From Diplocarpon mali (taxonomy: Eukaryota; Ascomycota; Leotiomycetes; Helotiales; Drepanopezizaceae): a stretch of DNA of 18,050 nucleotides. Below are positions 16,280 through 18,050 of the stretch, in pieces. The DNA lies in NCBI GenBank assembly GCA_024741835.1, contig JAENRP010000565.1, positions 1-18,050 of the forward strand, given 5' to 3'. The notes under the pieces were generated by a model. That model had not been told where the DNA came from and did not search any database. It worked only from the letters and a program-made list of their open reading frames with translations. Positions within the stretch are counted from its first letter, which is position 1. Each line of letters starts with the position of its first letter. The position numbers were made by a program, and so were the translations under genes.

Positions 16280-18050
16280 ACATCCTTTACTATAAGTGCT
16301 TTAACTAAAGGGATAATGATATTAAAGTTATTTTATACTTTAGGCAATTCGCAAATAATAGGAATAATCTATTCGGCCTTTAGGCGACTAGCAGGTCGTC
16401 GATCAGTAGGTGCGCTTAATATGCTTAAGCTAAGAGAAAGGGGTTATTAGTTTAGTATAATAGTATTACTATTAAGTAGTATACCTTGCGAATCTTTAAG
16501 TATATAGAGCTTTAAGGATAGCTCCTTCCTATTTCGAGATTCGTCGAACTTAATTACTAAAGATATAATTACTTACCTTAGATCTAGCGTATATACTATC
16601 TATTGCTTTATTATCTATTTAATATACTTAATAAATATATATTCTCTACCTTAATCTATTAGCTTCTTACTCTTTATACCTATAGGCTAAGACTTCGGGC
16701 TAATATAAGAGTAGCAGACGCTTTTAAAGATATAGATATAGTTTAAGCTTAGTTTCTATTTAAAATATGCCTTATATAATAATATTCAAGTGCTATTAAC
16801 TATTAGTCTACTACCTATTCTATTTTATAAGTATACGTCTGCCTTAACCGCAAGGTCCTAGAATTCCAATAGTAAGTTAGTATCTTATAGTAAAGTGCGA
16901 TAGTTAGTCTTTACTTGCTAAATGCTTCGCTTAGCAATACTATTCTAATAAGAACCTTTATATATTATAGTTAGTTTATAATAAACTCCTTATTTTACTT
17001 ATTTATTAAGCTTTACTTTAATCTTTAATATATTATTAGACCTAATAGCTATTAGCTTTAACTAGGTCTAGCGTTCCTCTATCACTTTCTAAGTTTCTAG
17101 CTTTTCTATAAGCTTAGATTTAATCTTAGTATAAATAGTCTATATCTATTAAGTGGAATTATCTACTATTTAAGAAAATTAATTATTTCCTTTAATTAAA
17201 GTTATAAATAGTTTAGCAGTATTAATAGATATTAATGCTAGTATTAAATCTTTCTATAAATTAAGCTTAATTTGCGTCCGATTTTAAAGTTTTATTAGTT
17301 TGCAAATTTGATATACTAAGCGATCCTTTAGTACTTAGATCTTCTATTTTAAGGTTAAGACCTTATATAAGCCCTTTAATTTCTTTAGCTTTAGATATAC
17401 AAATCTTTTATATATTAGCTAATACTTTAATAGGCTTTCGGCTTTTAATAGCTTTAATAGCCTATTATTAATTAATGCTTTATTATTAGCAGTTAAAAAG
17501 GACTTATAATAATAGTTTGAGGTTTTGCTATTTTCTAATTGCAAGCCTGGCTTAAGAGTCGTTTTTAGTAAAACCGCAAGATCTACTCGCGGTCCTAGCT
17601 TAAGAGTCGATTTCTTAGAAATAGTAAGATCTACTTGCAGTCTTAGCTTAGGAGTCGTCTTTAATAAATTCGCGAATTTCACTTGCGATCCTAGCCTAAG
17701 AGTTATTATTAGCGAATTTGCAGAATCCACTCGCAGTCCTGGCCTAAGAGTTATTTCTACTAAATTCACTTATAATCCTAGCTTAAAAGTCACCTTTAAA
17801 GATACTTTGCAATCTACCTATAATCTTGGCTTAAGAGTTATTTTTGCGAATTTTACTTGCAATCCTAGTTTAAAAGTCTATCTATTCTCTTTATCCTCGC
17901 TTAATTGTATTAAAGCAAAGAGTCTACTTTCCTTAAAGGAATCTACTTATAGGTTTGGCTTAAAAGTCAATTTTTATAATATTACTTTTAAGATAATATA
18001 AAGTCTATCTTTGATTTTAGCCTTAAAGATCACTTTATAATTATTATTTA
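16280..18050 (-). pseudogene. Outer element pol, PR-IN linker and integrase, RIP-degraded, open to window edge
   Basis: Collinear with 4073-5793 of the inner element, differing by transitions plus the repeat copy number. The minus frame (first codon base 0 mod 3) carries the linker repeats (17968-17541), then a spacer ending in VYQICKLIK at about 17310, where the first zinc-finger Cys is Tyr and the second is retained. The integrase core follows with the Glu-to-Lys change at 16932-16930. A 116-codon uninterrupted minus stretch (17769-17419) is part of this linker. The plus-strand 158-codon frame over the same repeats (17525-18001) is its antisense shadow. The protease, gag and 5' LTR lie to the right of the window. 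Dead. Confidence 0.88.
17541..17968 (-). repeat. In-frame minisatellite in the PR-IN linker, 9 copies (outer element)
   Basis: The same 20-bp core as at 5333-5712 starts at 17541, 17589, 17637, 17685, 17733, 17772, 17820, 17859 and 17949. Spacings are 48, 48, 48, 48, 39, 48, 39 and 90, all multiples of three. Relative to the inner copy it has one more unit (around 17859-17878) and a 48-base spacing where the inner copy has 39 (third to fourth unit). Confidence 0.85.

Larger units (their letters stand above)
1..18050 (-). mobile_element. Outer Ty1/copia retrotransposon (family I), partial, interrupted twice
   Basis: Minus-strand copia element whose pieces are 16280-18050, 7834-8383, 193-1793 and the 3' LTR at 1-192; everything else in this span belongs to two later insertions. 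Order on the minus strand is PR-IN linker, integrase, RT, RNase H, 3' UTR, LTR, which is the copia gene order (IN before RT). The 5' LTR, leader, gag and protease lie beyond the right edge: position 18050 corresponds to about 5793 in the inner copy, so roughly 1.85 kb of internal sequence plus an LTR is missing. Pol codon phase is 0 mod 3 right of element 2, 1 mod 3 at 7839-8383 and 1 mod 3 at 494-1793. This is exactly what insertions of 7,901 and 6,045 bases require. It is heavily RIP-mutated and dead. Confidence 0.9.

Noticed and set aside
16241..16450. 69-codon plus-strand open frame
   Set aside because: Fuses the end of the element 2 LTR to antisense outer-pol sequence across the insertion border.
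17525..18001. 158-codon plus-strand open frame over the repeats
   Set aside because: It is antisense to the outer pol linker; the repeat period of three keeps both strands open.
1..18050. A bacterial operon, phage or defence system
   Set aside because: No Shine-Dalgarno-preceded open frames; all recognisable proteins are copia gag-pol, and the mutation pattern is fungal RIP.

Overview
The window looks like a gene-poor, AT-rich block from a filamentous ascomycete (Pezizomycotina) genome. It consists almost entirely of nested Ty1/copia LTR retrotransposons degraded by repeat-induced point mutation (RIP). The evidence is that CpA and TpG are nearly absent over most of the sequence while TpA is very common. 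Differences between repeat copies are C-to-T and G-to-A transitions. Long copia reading frames keep their frame for kilobases but are full of TAA/TAG. I see no intact host gene, tRNA, rRNA or CRISPR array, and no intact protein-coding gene of any kind.

Layout. (1) OUTER ELEMENT, minus strand, family I: its 3' LTR is at 1-192, its RT/RNase H end at 494-1793, more pol at 7834-8383 and 16280-18050, and its 5' end lies beyond the right edge. (2) INNER ELEMENT, minus strand, the same family I, complete at 1794-7833 (6,040 bp). It has 195-bp LTRs, a primer binding site, a repeat-bearing leader, and gag-PR-IN-RT-RNase H in one frame. It sits inside the outer element's RT domain and is flanked by the 5-bp duplication GAAGG (1789-1793 and 7834-7838). 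(3) ELEMENT 2, plus strand, family II copia, complete at 8384-16279 (7,896 bp). It has 85-bp LTRs and target duplication ACATC (8379-8383 and 16280-16284), and it is inserted in the outer element's pol. Removing both insertions and their extra target copies (6,045 and 7,901 bases) restores one continuous frame in the outer pol.

Both families place a sequence matching an internal (anticodon-arm) part of initiator-Met tRNA directly after the 5' LTR, the half-tRNA priming mode known from copia. The inner element is its own empty-site control: its 3520-3545 and 4068-4090 are the uninterrupted versions of the two insertion points.

The least ordinary parts are: an in-frame minisatellite in the family I PR-IN linker (8 copies in one element, 9 in the other) whose motif recurs in the 3' UTR; a separate tandem motif in the family I leader; and a 1.9-kb non-pol tract in element 2 (14305-16194). 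That tract carries GC-rich islands that escaped RIP and a second LTR-end/PBS-like sequence. I found no new defence or metabolic system here; the novelty is in retrotransposon architecture.
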